Origin: Erwinia sorbitola
GTDB lineage: Bacteria > Pseudomonadota > Gammaproteobacteria > Enterobacterales > Enterobacteriaceae
NCBI RefSeq assembly: GCF_009738185.1
Contig: NZ_CP046509.1
Span: 3,475,501-3,539,500 of the forward strand
Reading direction: 5' to 3'
DNA: 64,000 nucleotides
Shown one piece after another: positions 34,310 through 43,738 of this stretch; within the stretch, counting starts at the first letter, position 1; every line of letters starts with the position of its first letter. The notes beneath the pieces were generated by a model that was given only the letters and a program-made list of their open reading frames with translations, searched no databases and was not told the DNA's origin. The position numbers were made by a program, and so were the translations under genes.

Positions 34310-35509
34310 ATGGCAAGCGATCAGACTATTTCTTCCTCTAAAGCACCGGTTCGCCGAACTTCATTTGGTATACTTGGCGCTATCAGCGTAGCGCATTTAC
34401 TTAATGATATGATTCAGTCGCTGATCCTGGCGATTTATCCTTTATTGCGCGATGACTTTTCCCTCAGCTTTGTGCAAATCGGTATGATCACCTTGACCTA
34501 TCAGATGACCGCCTCGCTGTTACAGCCGATCATTGGTCACTTTACCGATAAATATCCGCAACCGTGGTCGCTGCCGATCGGCATGGGGTTTACCCTTTGT
34601 GGCCTGGTACTGCTGGCACTGGCCACCACCTTCCCGATGATTCTGGTTGCAGCGGCACTGGTGGGAACCGGCTCTTCCGTATTCCATCCTGAATCCTCGC
34701 GCGTGGCGCGGATGGCCTCCGGCGGACGACATGGCCTTGCGCAGTCACTGTTTCAGGTAGGCGGAAACTTTGGCAGTTCACTTGGCCCCCTGCTGGCTGC
34801 ATTGCTGATTGCACCTTATGGCCGAGGCAATATAGCCTGGTTTTCTCTGGCAGCCCTGCTGGCAATTATCGTTCTGTTGCAGATTAGTCGTTGGTATCAA
34901 ACTCAGAATCGCGTGGCAAAAAGCCATGCTGCCCCGGCGGTAAGCTTGCTGCCACGCCGCCAGGTGGCGTTTGCCATCACCATTCTGCTGGTGTTGGTTT
35001 TCTCAAAATACTTTTATCTCACCAGCCTGAGCAGCTACTACACTTTTTATTTGATGCATAAATTCGGGCTTTCCGTACAGAATGCGCAGCTACATCTGTT
35101 TATGTTCCTGTTTGCGGTGGCAGCGGGAACAGTGATTGGTGGCCCAATCGGCGATAAAATTGGTCGTAAGCGAGTGATTTGGGCATCTATCCTTGGCGTC
35201 GCCCCGTTTACCCTGATGCTGCCTTATGCCAACTTATGGTGGACTGGTGCACTTTCGGTAGTGATTGGCTTTGTGCTGGCTTCCGCGTTTTCAGCCATTC
35301 TGGTTTACGCTCAGGAGCTGATGCCGGGTCGTATCGGGCTGGTTTCAGGCCTGTTTTTTGGTTTTTCTTTCGGTATGGGTGGGTTGGGTGCAGCGGTGCT
35401 GGGTGTCGTTGCTGACCACAAAGGGATTGAGCTGGTTTATCAAATCTGCGCTTATCTACCGCTTCTGGGGATCCTGACGGCTTTCCTGCCCGATAACCGC
35501 CATAAATAG
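34310..35509 (+). CDS. fsr: Fosmidomycin-resistance MFS efflux protein Fsr
   Basis: A 399-aa major facilitator, homologue of E. coli Fsr (about 406 aa), which exports fosmidomycin. Twelve predicted helices are seen. GTGSSVFHPESSRVARMASGGRHG in the fourth-fifth helix region is characteristic of Fsr, and IGGPIGDKIGRKR is the second-half motif. It lies between ushA and ybaL as in E. coli. The physiological substrate is unknown. A weak hairpin follows the stop. Confidence 0.92.
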   Translation: MASDQTISSSKAPVRRTSFGILGAISVAHLLNDMIQSLILAIYPLLRDDFSLSFVQIGMITLTYQMTASLLQPIIGHFTDKYPQPWSLPIGMGFTLCGLVLLALATTFPMILVAAALVGTGSSVFHPESSRVARMASGGRHGLAQSLFQVGGNFGSSLGPLLAALLIAPYGRGNIAWFSLAALLAIIVLLQISRWYQTQNRVAKSHAAPAVSLLPRRQVAFAITILLVLVFSKYFYLTSLSSYYTFYLMHKFGLSVQNAQLHLFMFLFAVAAGTVIGGPIGDKIGRKRVIWASILGVAPFTLMLPYANLWWTGALSVVIGFVLASAFSAILVYAQELMPGRIGLVSGLFFGFSFGMGGLGAAVLGVVADHKGIELVYQICAYLPLLGILTAFLPDNRHK

Positions 35510-35515
35510 CCCTGC

Positions 35516-35544
35516 CCGGTGCTGATGACTGTTTTTGGCACCGG
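35516..35544 (+). terminator. Hairpin after fsr
   Basis: CCGGTGC / GCACCGG stem with a T-rich 15-base loop starts 7 bases after the fsr stop. It has no U-tract after the stem. The remaining gap to ybaL (35545-35842) is AT-rich and shows no other supported feature. Confidence 0.4.
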
Positions 35545-35842
35545 CTCACTCTCTTGTAACGTCAGCCTCTTGCTCTGATAACTGTCTAAAATCGCACTCT
35601 GTGCCACATTTCCTTCAATGATCGAGTTTTTTTGCCATTAAGGCTAATAATCACAAGCGTCATTAAGCAATATGCCATACACTTGAAAACTTACAACTGG
35701 ACACAATTACATTCTGGATAGTTTAAGTTGCTGGATAACGGCAAGCCTGCGGGTCTCCTGAAACACAATAGCCCTGTGAGCCGGTGTCGCCCAGGTATCT
35801 GCAATTTGGATATGTCGAGTATGCACACAAAAGGAGACAGGT

Positions 35843-37525
35843 ATGCATCATACTACCCCGCTTATCACCACCATTGTGGGAGGCTTAGTTCTCGCCTTCC
35901 TCTTTGGTATGCTGGCTAATCGCCTGCGCATCTCTCCTCTTGTTGGTTATCTGTTAGCTGGCGTTCTCGCCGGCCCCTTCACCCCGGGCTTTGTTGCCGA
36001 TACTAATCTGGCACCGGAACTGGCTGAACTGGGCGTGATCCTGCTGATGTTCGGCGTGGGTTTGCACTTCTCTCTGAAAGACCTGATGGCTGTAAAGTCC
36101 ATCGCCATCCCGGGTGCTGTTGCACAAATCGCTGCCGCCACGCTATTAGGCATGGGGCTGTCGTGGGCGCTGGGATGGCCAATGATGACAGGTCTGGTAT
36201 TCGGACTTTGCCTTTCAACCGCCAGTACCGTGGTGCTGTTACGTGCGTTGGAAGAGCGGCAGTTAATCGATAGTCAGCGCGGGCAGATTGCTATTGGCTG
36301 GCTGATTGTCGAAGATCTGATGATGGTGCTGGCGCTGGTACTGCTACCCGCTGTTGCCGGGCTGTTTGAAGAGGGTAATGCCAGCATTACTGCGGTATTG
36401 CTCGATCTGCTGATTACCATTGGCAAGGTTGTGGCCTTTATGGTGCTGATGATGGTAGTGGGTCGACGCGTGGTGCCGTGGATCCTTGCCCGCAGTGCAG
36501 CGACCGGTTCACGCGAGCTGTTTACCCTTGCGGTATTAGCACTGGCGCTGGGGATTGCCTTTGGTGCGGTCGAGTTCTTTGACGTCTCCTTCGCGCTGGG
36601 TGCTTTCTTTGCCGGTATGGTACTGAACGAATCCGAACTGAGCCACCGCGCTGCTCACGATACCCTGCCACTGCGCGATGCATTTGCGGTGCTGTTCTTT
36701 GTTTCCGTCGGCATGCTGTTTGATCCGATGATCCTTATCCAACAGCCGCTGGCGGTGCTGGGTGCGCTGGCGATTATTGTATTTGGTAAATCACTGGTAG
36801 CGCTGTTCCTGGTGATGCTGTTCGGCCACTCAAAACGCACTGCACTGACCATCTCCGTCAGTCTGGCGCAGATCGGTGAGTTCGCCTTTATTCTTGCAGG
36901 TCTGGGCATTTCCCTGAACCTGCTGCCAGATAGCGGGCGCAATCTGGTGCTGGCGGGCGCTATTCTGTCGATTATGCTGAACCCGATCCTGTTTGCCGTG
37001 CTGGAACGCTATCTTGAAAAAACCGAGACCATCGAAGAACAGACGATGGAAGAGGCGATTGAGGAAGAGAAACAGATCCCGGTGGATCTGTGTAATCATG
37101 CGGTGATTGTCGGCTTCGGTCGTGTTGGCAGTCTGCTGGGCAGCCGCCTGATGGAGGCGGGTATTCCGATTGTGGTCGTTGAGAGCAGTCGTCCAAGGAT
37201 TGAGGCATTACGCGAGCAGGGGATAAAAGCGGTGCTGGGCAATGCCGCACGCGGCGATATTATGGAACTGGCGCGCCTGGACTGCGCGCGCTGGCTGCTG
37301 CTGACCATTCCTAACGGCTATGAAGCCGGAGAGATTGTCATTGCTGCACGTGAAGCGCGCCCGAATATTGAGATTATCGCCCGTGCGCATTATGACGACG
37401 AGGTGGATTATATTATGGAGCGCGGCGCGGATCGCGTGGTGATGGGCGAGCGGGAGATCGCCAATAGTATGTTGAATTTGCTGCTACTTAGCCCGGTAGA
37501 GACACCGGCAGAGTGCCCGGTTTAA
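35843..37525 (+). CDS. ybaL: Kef-type cation:proton antiporter YbaL
   Basis: A 560-aa CPA2-family antiporter. Twelve or thirteen hydrophobic segments (about 1-390) include the family motif LSTASTVVLLRALEERQLIDS and the conserved EDLMMVLALVLLP and GAFFAGMVLNESELSHRA stretches. The cytosolic RCK_N domain (about 412-540) has the Rossmann motif VIVGFGRVGSLLGSRLMEAG, with VVESS...EALREQGIKAVLGNA after it. An acidic linker (EEQTMEEAIEEEKQ) joins the two parts. AGGAGACAGG precedes the ATG. Confidence 0.93.
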   Translation: MHHTTPLITTIVGGLVLAFLFGMLANRLRISPLVGYLLAGVLAGPFTPGFVADTNLAPELAELGVILLMFGVGLHFSLKDLMAVKSIAIPGAVAQIAAATLLGMGLSWALGWPMMTGLVFGLCLSTASTVVLLRALEERQLIDSQRGQIAIGWLIVEDLMMVLALVLLPAVAGLFEEGNASITAVLLDLLITIGKVVAFMVLMMVVGRRVVPWILARSAATGSRELFTLAVLALALGIAFGAVEFFDVSFALGAFFAGMVLNESELSHRAAHDTLPLRDAFAVLFFVSVGMLFDPMILIQQPLAVLGALAIIVFGKSLVALFLVMLFGHSKRTALTISVSLAQIGEFAFILAGLGISLNLLPDSGRNLVLAGAILSIMLNPILFAVLERYLEKTETIEEQTMEEAIEEEKQIPVDLCNHAVIVGFGRVGSLLGSRLMEAGIPIVVVESSRPRIEALREQGIKAVLGNAARGDIMELARLDCARWLLLTIPNGYEAGEIVIAAREARPNIEIIARAHYDDEVDYIMERGADRVVMGEREIANSMLNLLLLSPVETPAECPV

Positions 37526-37532
37526 CCTGATT

Positions 37533-37587
37533 GGGCGAGGCATCCCTCGCCCCTGAAGAGCGAGGACTGCCTCGCTCTTCAGGTTTT
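37533..37587. terminator. Double hairpin (REP-like plus terminator) between ybaL and gsk
   Basis: Two adjacent hairpins occur. GGGCGAGG / CCTCGCCC with loop CATC (37533-37552) is the same stem as in the tandem REP array at 45436. CTGAAGAGCGAGG / CCTCGCTCTTCAG (37553-37582, perfect 13-bp stem) is followed by GTTTT. They separate convergent ybaL and gsk. Confidence 0.75.
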
Positions 37588-37591
37588 AAGC

Positions 37592-38896
37592 TTACCGCTC
37601 CCAGTAAGACTCCTCAAGACTATCTTCCCGCTCCGGCAGCCCGCGCGTCAAACGCGGCGAGTGCTGATTCAGCACCTGATAACTTACGCGGTTCGCGTAC
37701 TTACATACCTGCGCCAGCGAGGAGTAAGTCAGATAATTGCGCCCGTGCTTACTGGAATTCGGCACATTCGAACGGTGAAAATTATTGGCAGTAATATCGT
37801 GCAGTAGCGCCGCCAGCGCGCCATCCCCTGCCCCGTTGGTATTCATGATCTTTTCTGGCCCGCCCATATACGGCGCGATATGGGAAAAGATACGCAGCGG
37901 ATCGATGCAGTCCTGATGACGCATCGCACGGCTGAATTCATACTGATTAAACTCAGGGATCGCTCCCGGCAGAAGCGGATGCTGCGTGGTACGCTTGCCG
38001 GACTCCTCGGTAAAGGCCGCCATATACAGGCCGTTTGGTCCGGCGGTACACAGCACCAGATCTACCCAGTCGAGAGCAACATTTGCCGCCTGTAACGGGT
38101 CGCGCTCACCAGTCAGCTCAAACGCTTCATCTTCATTCATCGCCACCACGGAGACATGCTCACGCAGGAAATCACGCCAGAACTGTGGATTATCAGCAAT
38201 GACATACTTGGTGCCCAGCGTCAGTACAACGGGCACATTGTGTTTCTTCGCCCAGCGAATCGCCTGCATGGTTGCCTCAGGCATAGGTTCACCCGGCTTA
38301 CAGCGCACCAGATAAGAGGTCAGTACCAGCGCCGATGCTCCGGCAATCACCTCTTCAGGAATACTCTGCGGGTGCAGCTGATTCATCATCCCGGGACTGA
38401 TAGCGAAAGTACGTTCGCCGTTATCGCCAATCAGCGTGAAACAGCGACCAATCGCCCCATCAACACCCTGCAAATAGTTCAGGTCAGTCCGGCTTGAGGT
38501 GTTACACAGGTAACGGTAGGCGTAGCCGCCAATCTGCACGTTATTACACATCACACCCAGTAATACCGAACGGTCATCAGCCAGCACTGAATAGTTGTGC
38601 AGCGTATTCCCGATAGTGCCACCAGCAAATTGATGGGTAATCAGGTTGTTATCAACCAGTTCAGCGTAAAGCGCTTCGGCGACATCATCCTCAATCACCA
38701 GCGAATGTCCGAGACTCAGGCCATAACGTGCCACAAAGTCATCGTCCACTTTTGCTTCAATATCGACGAGGATCTGATCGATACCGACAATCCAGCTGTT
38801 AGCCGCATCATTTTCCGGCTGAACAGGTTGTAATAATGGATCGCGCGCGCTAACGGGGAAATAGTGTTTGGATTTACGTTTACCGGGGAATTTCAT
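37592..38896 (-). CDS. gsk: Inosine-guanosine kinase Gsk
   Basis: PfkB-family nucleoside kinase (434 aa) that phosphorylates guanosine and inosine in purine salvage. The anion-hole and catalytic Asp motif is NTNGAGDGALAALLHD near residue 345, GGTIGNTLHNYSVLADDRS is the nucleoside-side loop, and WIVGIDQILVDIEAKVDD opens the fold. It matches E. coli Gsk (434 aa). Downstream hemH is 88 bases behind the hypothetical gsk promoter side; E. coli aes is absent here. Confidence 0.95.
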   Translation of the reverse strand: MKFPGKRKSKHYFPVSARDPLLQPVQPENDAANSWIVGIDQILVDIEAKVDDDFVARYGLSLGHSLVIEDDVAEALYAELVDNNLITHQFAGGTIGNTLHNYSVLADDRSVLLGVMCNNVQIGGYAYRYLCNTSSRTDLNYLQGVDGAIGRCFTLIGDNGERTFAISPGMMNQLHPQSIPEEVIAGASALVLTSYLVRCKPGEPMPEATMQAIRWAKKHNVPVVLTLGTKYVIADNPQFWRDFLREHVSVVAMNEDEAFELTGERDPLQAANVALDWVDLVLCTAGPNGLYMAAFTEESGKRTTQHPLLPGAIPEFNQYEFSRAMRHQDCIDPLRIFSHIAPYMGGPEKIMNTNGAGDGALAALLHDITANNFHRSNVPNSSKHGRNYLTYSSLAQVCKYANRVSYQVLNQHSPRLTRGLPEREDSLEESYWER

Positions 38897-38920
38897 AATT
38901 GCAGGCTACGGACAGGGGAT

Positions 38921-38951
38921 CAGAGCGCAATCATAGCACAATTGCGCTCTG
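38921..38951. terminator. Hairpin between gsk and hemH
   Basis: CAGAGCGCAAT / ATTGCGCTCTG is an 11-bp stem with a 9-base loop, located after the hemH stop on the minus strand and upstream of gsk. Confidence 0.6.
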
Positions 38952-38984
38952 TGACGATGACAGTGGGCCTCAGGGCACACTGTA

Positions 38985-39944
38985 TTAACGGTACTGGTTT
39001 ACCAGCTCCAGCATCATGGTGATATGTTCTTCATCATCATTCAGCGCCGGAATGTACTCGAAGCGTGTTCCGCCTGCATGCAGGAAGAATTCGCGGTTCT
39101 GCTCGTTAATCTCTTCCAGCGTCTCCAGGCAGTCAGCCGAGAAACCCGGGCTCATAATCTGCACGTGCTTCACACCCTTGGCGGGCAAAGCCTGCATAGT
39201 TTCATCGGTGTACGGCGTCAGCCACGGCTCACGGCCAAAACGCGACTGGAAGGTCAGCATGGCTTCGCTGCTGCCGAGGCCCAGCGAGGCAGTCAAAGCG
39301 TTGAAGGTGTCATAGCAGCGCTGCGGATAATCATCGCCCTCATCGGCGAAACGCTGCGGGATGCCGTGGAAGGAGGTTACCAGCAGATCGGGCTTACCAT
39401 GCTGTGCAAACGAGCGCTCAACTGACGCTTTAAGTGCAGCAATATAAGCCGGGTGTTCAGCGTAATCACGGATAAAGTTCACCGACGGCAGGCTGCGGTA
39501 ACCGGCAAACACCTCGGTAATACCATCCCATACCGCCGCCACAGTCGAGCATGAAAACTGCGGATAGAGCGGCAGTACGATCAAGCGATTAACACCCTGC
39601 TGCATCAGGCTATCGATAGCACTTTTTAAGCTCGGATTACCGTAGCTCATCCCCAGCTCCACCGGTATATCCAGCCGCGCCGCCAGCGCCGCACGCTGAC
39701 GCTGACTGAATACCATCAGCGGGGAGCCGCCATCCATCCATACGGAGGCATACAGTTTTGCCACACGTGGAGAACGAAGCGGAAGAATACCGATATTCAG
39801 AATCGGCCACCATAGCCAGCGCGGGGTATCAACCACGCGTTTATCGCTAAGAAACTGTTTCAGATAACGTTTTACGGCAGGTGTGGTAGGAGCATCTGGC
39901 GTACCTAAGTTAACCAGTAACACGCCGGGCTTGTCTTGCCTCAT
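38985..39944 (-). CDS. hemH: Ferrochelatase HemH
   Basis: Inner-face enzyme (319 aa) that inserts Fe(II) into protoporphyrin IX. Signatures are GVLLVNLGTPDAPT, VKRYLKQFLSDKRVVD, VLPLYPQFSCSTVAAVWD, FHGIPQRFADEGDDYPQRC (active-site His), TFQSRFGREPWLTPYTDET and CPGF-like SPGFSADCLETLEEI (metal-site Glu). E. coli HemH has CPGF where this one has SPGF. It is encoded 125 bases after adk as in E. coli. Confidence 0.95.
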   Translation of the reverse strand: MRQDKPGVLLVNLGTPDAPTTPAVKRYLKQFLSDKRVVDTPRWLWWPILNIGILPLRSPRVAKLYASVWMDGGSPLMVFSQRQRAALAARLDIPVELGMSYGNPSLKSAIDSLMQQGVNRLIVLPLYPQFSCSTVAAVWDGITEVFAGYRSLPSVNFIRDYAEHPAYIAALKASVERSFAQHGKPDLLVTSFHGIPQRFADEGDDYPQRCYDTFNALTASLGLGSSEAMLTFQSRFGREPWLTPYTDETMQALPAKGVKHVQIMSPGFSADCLETLEEINEQNREFFLHAGGTRFEYIPALNDDEEHITMMLELVNQYR

Positions 39945-40023
39945 TGTTATTCCTTTTTACGGCATCGTCGGGGATTAAACGAGACTTATTCTAGCGGAAA
40001 AAAGCGGGGGATAAACCAATTGC

Positions 40024-40059
40024 TGTCATTGGGCCAGGGTATCTGCTGACCCAATGACA
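40024..40059 (-). terminator. Hairpin after adk
   Basis: TGTCATTGGG / CCCAATGACA perfect 10-bp stem with a 16-base loop lies 10 bases beyond the adk stop. Confidence 0.55.
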
Positions 40060-40069
40060 ATGCTCTGCA

Positions 40070-40714
40070 CTAACCGAGGATTTTAGCCAGCTCTGCGCTG
40101 ACTTCTGCCACTTTACGGGTGCCGTCAATTTTGTGGTACGCAGTGTTACCCGCAGCAGCTTCTTTGCTGTAGTAAGCAATCAGCGGAGCGGTCATCTCGT
40201 GATATTCCACCAGACGTTTACGTACGGTAGCTTCCTGATCATCTTTACGGATAGTCAGATCTTCACCGGTCACATCATCTTTACCTTCCACTTTTGGTGG
40301 ATTGTAGGTGACGTGGTAAACGCGGCCAGATGGCGCATGAACCCGGCGACCCACGATACGATCAACGATCAGCTCGTCAGGTACCGCGAACTCCAGCACG
40401 TTATCAACTTTGATGCCCGCTTCCTTCATGGCGTCAGCCTGAGGAATGGTGCGTGGGAAGCCATCGAGCAGGAAACCGTTGCGGCAGTCTTCCTGAGCGA
40501 TACGCTCTTTAACCAGCGCAATCACCAGTTCATCGGTGACCAGTTTACCATCATCCATAATCTGTTTGGCTTTCTGACCCAGCTCCGAACCTGCTTTAAC
40601 AGCAGCGCGTAACATGTCACCCGTGGAGATTTGCGGAATACCGTATTTCTCCATAATGAACTGAGCCTGAGTCCCTTTACCTGCACCCGGAGCTCCGAGC
40701 AGAATAATACGCAT
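40070..40714 (-). CDS. adk: Adenylate kinase
   Basis: A 214-aa kinase that interconverts ATP, AMP and ADP. The P-loop is LLGAPGAGKGTQ, the AMP-binding stretch is STGDMLRAAV, GFPRTIPQADAM lies in the core, and the LID begins GRRVHAPSGRVYHVTYNPPK. Length and sequence equal the E. coli type with a long LID. In E. coli htpG lies directly upstream; here a 5-kb insertion (40808-45790) separates them. Confidence 0.97.
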   Translation of the reverse strand: MRIILLGAPGAGKGTQAQFIMEKYGIPQISTGDMLRAAVKAGSELGQKAKQIMDDGKLVTDELVIALVKERIAQEDCRNGFLLDGFPRTIPQADAMKEAGIKVDNVLEFAVPDELIVDRIVGRRVHAPSGRVYHVTYNPPKVEGKDDVTGEDLTIRKDDQEATVRKRLVEYHEMTAPLIAYYSKEAAAGNTAYHKIDGTRKVAEVSAELAKILG

Positions 40715-40807
40715 TGCGTAAATCCCCTTGCGAATCGCTTAATTGATCACTTTATCTGAGGGCAAGAACATACCATTTTGGCCCGCTGTCCACAAGGAAG
40801 GGCGCGG

Positions 40808-41710
40808 TTATCCTGCATCCGCGTAGCGTTGTAACGACACCTGGCGCCGGGCATAAATCGACTGCGAAATGACCGCAATAATAATCACTGCACCACCAAT
40901 AACTGCATGAATTGTTGGTACTTCGTCCATAAAAAGATACATCCAAAGTGGAGCGAGCGCCGTTTCCAGCAGTAAAAACAGCCCGGCATTTGCCGGAGAA
41001 ACAAAACGTGTAGATAAGGTGATTAAGCCCATTGCCAGCGGCATAATCAGTGCACCTTCGGCGATTACCCAACCATATTGCGCCGCCGACACCACTTTCA
41101 GACTATCTGCCATATTCGAATCTGGCCACAGTATGATTAACACCGATGCCAGCACCGCGCCAAGTGACGGTAATCCGGCCGTGCCTCCGCTGACGCGTGA
41201 AGTAAAGATAAACGCCAGCGCCATCGAGACAGCCGTAGCCAACGCATAAATATTTGCAATACCGCTATGGCCCAGCCCGCGTCCCGCCATGACAATTACC
41301 ACACCAACAATCCCTGCCAGCGAGGCCAGCATCACACTGCGATCGATGGCAGTTTTAAAGAACAGTCGGGTAATCAGCGCGGAGATAAACGGCGTGGAGG
41401 AGATGATTACCAGCACCGTCGCCACGTTACCCCGGTTCAGTGCATTGACGAAACAGGCGGAGGCGATACAGAAAAACAGCGCTGACAGCACATTGTCTTT
41501 GTTCAGCCAGGGTGTACCGAGCGTAGAGCGGCTCTGACGCCAGAAAATCCACATCAGCAGGCAAACTCCCCACATACAGATGCCGCGCAGCGCAACAATC
41601 AGCCACGAATTCTCAATCCCCATCATGCGGATAAACACAGAATCCGTGCTGAGAATAACGCCGCCCAGTATGCCAATCATATTGCCATTGATAGCAAAGG
41701 TGTTTTTCAT
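40808..41710 (-). CDS. ycfD: DMT/EamA-family permease, probable 6-thioguanine cluster exporter (YcfD-like)
   Basis: A 300-aa inner-membrane protein with about ten hydrophobic segments in two EamA repeats, for example MIGILGGVILSTDSVFIRMM and LITLSTRFVSPANAGLFLLLETALAPLW. The latter carries the LLE.....W signature of drug/metabolite exporters. The ATG at 41710 overlaps the stop of the PLP-enzyme gene by four bases (ATGA), which decides the start over 41731. It is the last gene in the operon. By position and family it corresponds to YcfD of the E. amylovora 6-thioguanine cluster and would export the product; this is an inference from operon order. Confidence 0.75.
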   Translation of the reverse strand: MKNTFAINGNMIGILGGVILSTDSVFIRMMGIENSWLIVALRGICMWGVCLLMWIFWRQSRSTLGTPWLNKDNVLSALFFCIASACFVNALNRGNVATVLVIISSTPFISALITRLFFKTAIDRSVMLASLAGIVGVVIVMAGRGLGHSGIANIYALATAVSMALAFIFTSRVSGGTAGLPSLGAVLASVLIILWPDSNMADSLKVVSAAQYGWVIAEGALIMPLAMGLITLSTRFVSPANAGLFLLLETALAPLWMYLFMDEVPTIHAVIGGAVIIIAVISQSIYARRQVSLQRYADAG

Positions 41711-42582
41711 TTCGACTCCCACAGAGCGCACAGATTCCGTTCAACCTGCTCCGTCATATCGACGGGTTCACTGCCATCCCCGCGTACCCAGCACGACAAA
41801 CGCAGAGTGTTGGCATGGGGGAAATAGCTGGCACCAGCCGCTTTTACCTGCTGCTGCAAACACTCACTGAGGGCGGGCACAGTGAAACAGCTAAAAGGTA
41901 AATCCGGGGCGCTGATCGATGTAAAGTCCATACCCGCTACATCCTTAAGCTGTAGGGGCCTGACTTGCGCCACGTTATACGGCTGCCAGTGCTTGCTGCG
42001 AACATTGATCAATGCTTCTTCCAGTGGTTTTGCCGAAGAGGTGGACTCTTCAAACAGGCGTAATTCACTGCGCATCAGCGTACTGAAGTCCTCCGGGCGC
42101 AGAGCGATAATTGCCAGTCCGACAGTTAACGACGCATGCTTGTGCAGCGGAGCAACAAAAATAGAACTTTCAGCAGTCAGCTCCCCATGCCGGTTAGTGG
42201 CAAAGCTGTGCGAGGCATCTACGACACCTTTACCTTTGCTGTCTTTCAGGCTGTTCACTTCGCCAGTGTAAGGATTGACGTGAGTAATAATGGGTACGCT
42301 GCCTGGCCCGGTAAAGTGTGAGGACGGCGGACTGAACAGCTCAGTGATCGGCTGATAGTGCGCGTGTTTCGCCAGGCAGAGCGTGGTCTCCTGTTTATGA
42401 AACAGGTGAGACAGAATAACCAGCCCGACGCGCACCGACTGAACAAAAAACAGATCGTAGTCCTGTAATTGATAGACTCGGGTAAGTTCTTCGCGGAGTT
42501 CGTCTTTCAGCATAGAAGCTCGCTTATAAAACCGATCGCCGTGGATCTGCTGTAGCTGTGGTGAAAGTGAGGATGCGTCCAT
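41707..42582 (-). CDS. ycfC: PLP-dependent cysteine-desulfurase-like enzyme (YcfC-like)
   Basis: A 291-aa fold-type I PLP enzyme, shorter than the roughly 400 aa of NifS or IscS. The class V pattern is clear: HVNPYTGEVNSL (like HVNNETG of desulfurases), then VVDASHSFATN with D122 for the pyridine nitrogen and H125, then FVAPLHKHASLTVG with K148 as the probable Schiff-base lysine. The IscS catalytic-Cys loop is not obvious; later cysteines are near the C-terminal third. It overlaps the Nudix gene by one base (TAATG) and ycfD by four. In the 6-thioguanine pathway of E. amylovora this protein is the sulfur donor from cysteine. Confidence 0.75.
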   Translation of the reverse strand: MDASSLSPQLQQIHGDRFYKRASMLKDELREELTRVYQLQDYDLFFVQSVRVGLVILSHLFHKQETTLCLAKHAHYQPITELFSPPSSHFTGPGSVPIITHVNPYTGEVNSLKDSKGKGVVDASHSFATNRHGELTAESSIFVAPLHKHASLTVGLAIIALRPEDFSTLMRSELRLFEESTSSAKPLEEALINVRSKHWQPYNVAQVRPLQLKDVAGMDFTSISAPDLPFSCFTVPALSECLQQQVKAAGASYFPHANTLRLSCWVRGDGSEPVDMTEQVERNLCALWESK

Positions 42583-42980
42583 TAGTTTATTAACTCCTGC
42601 TGGAAAAGCAGCGGCATTACGTTATCGCGGAAGATCGACCCAACCGCAATTTCACAAGGTGGTCTGCGATAGTTCACCCACGCAATTTCTTCGATTTCGT
42701 TTCCCGCACGCGGCTGGCCAACTATTTCAACGTGGTAGACATGGTTTTCAATGCCCATCGCTTCAAATTCGGCCCGGCCGTGGAACAGACCAAATGGCCG
42801 GAAACTTTTAATCTGCACACCCAGTTCTTCCTGAAGTTCGCGCTTCAGACAGCTCAGGTGATCTTCTCCTGCCAGTGGTTTACCGCCTGGGGAAATAAAA
42901 ATATCGGTGCCGCGTTTGCGGGTCAGTAACAGCGATCGCTGATTAATAATAATGGCCGCGCATTTAACGATTATTTTCAT
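42582..42980 (-). CDS. ycfB: Nudix hydrolase (YcfB-like)
   Basis: A 132-aa Nudix protein. The full Nudix box GX5EX7REUXEEXGU is present at G33-V55 (GKPLAGEDHLSCLKREL then QEELGV), with the metal-binding Glu residues E48, E51 and E52. The ATG at 42980 is preferred to one at 43001 because GGAG sits 8 bases before it. It lies 53 bases after ycfA. In the proposed pathway it would remove phosphate or pyrophosphate from a thiopurine nucleotide on the way to the free antimetabolite; that step is inference. Confidence 0.78.
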   Translation of the reverse strand: MKIIVKCAAIIINQRSLLLTRKRGTDIFISPGGKPLAGEDHLSCLKRELQEELGVQIKSFRPFGLFHGRAEFEAMGIENHVYHVEIVGQPRAGNEIEEIAWVNYRRPPCEIAVGSIFRDNVMPLLFQQELIN

Positions 42981-43033
42981 CTTGGGCTCCGGGTGGCGCA
43001 CCCCGTGGGATACGCCACCGTTGTCATTCAGAT

Positions 43034-43738
43034 TCAGGCAGCGGCGCTGGTTTTCAGCACTGGAGTCATCAGGGTTTCTCCTGACAGGAAGCGGACGATG
43101 TTGTGTGCCAGCGGTGCCTTGTCATGCAGATAGGCGAGGATCACATCATCACTCGGCGTTGAGAAACTGTCGGCAAAGATGCTGATGCCTTCCAGAGACT
43201 TGGTCGAAATACCCAGCTGTAGCAGACGGTATTTAACGTCATCTGCCGACTGGGCAAACTCATAAATCGGTGACTGATAATTGATGTCGTACCTGGCCAT
43301 CATTTCCATCAGGAAGGTTTTCGCCACCTGACGCTGTTCCGGGAACTCCATCTGATAATGTGTAATGCCATCGTTGATGGTATTGATATCGTTGCGATGG
43401 CAGAAATCCACCAGATGAGCATGAATTGCCAGTTTCTCCCCCAGCAGCACCAGATTTTTGCGATATTTCAGGATGTCGTCCTCAAGATGTTCAATGGCAA
43501 TTGAACGGAACGCACCGCTGATATCGGCAATGGTATGGGCAACAACCAGGTCACCAAACCGGCTTTTTAATTCATCAACACGGTGTGACAAAATGCCACG
43601 ATGTAGTGAACATCCGCTGTTTCCTGACCAGAGGTGTACAGGGATACCCTGTAACATCAGATAACACGCTGCCAGGGTGCTATCACGACCGCCGGTAAAC
43701 ATGACGAGTTGGGTTTTTACTGAATGCTGATTTGTCAT
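43034..43738 (-). CDS. ycfA: PP-loop ATP pyrophosphatase, putative thiopurine synthetase (YcfA-like)
   Basis: A 234-aa protein with an N-terminal PP-loop, LVMFTGGRDSTLAACYL (T15-G16-G17-x-D19-S20), as in ThiI, MnmA and QueC, which adenylate a carbonyl oxygen before sulfur or nitrogen attack. Cysteines are few (C25, C43, C113) and could carry the persulfide. It is first in the operon, with GAAAGGAAA before the ATG. Paired with a desulfurase-like gene two positions on, the arrangement is that of an IscS/MnmA-type sulfur-relay couple and matches E. amylovora ycfA, whose product makes the thioamide of 6-thioguanine nucleotide. Confidence 0.78.
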   Translation of the reverse strand: MTNQHSVKTQLVMFTGGRDSTLAACYLMLQGIPVHLWSGNSGCSLHRGILSHRVDELKSRFGDLVVAHTIADISGAFRSIAIEHLEDDILKYRKNLVLLGEKLAIHAHLVDFCHRNDINTINDGITHYQMEFPEQRQVAKTFLMEMMARYDINYQSPIYEFAQSADDVKYRLLQLGISTKSLEGISIFADSFSTPSDDVILAYLHDKAPLAHNIVRFLSGETLMTPVLKTSAAA

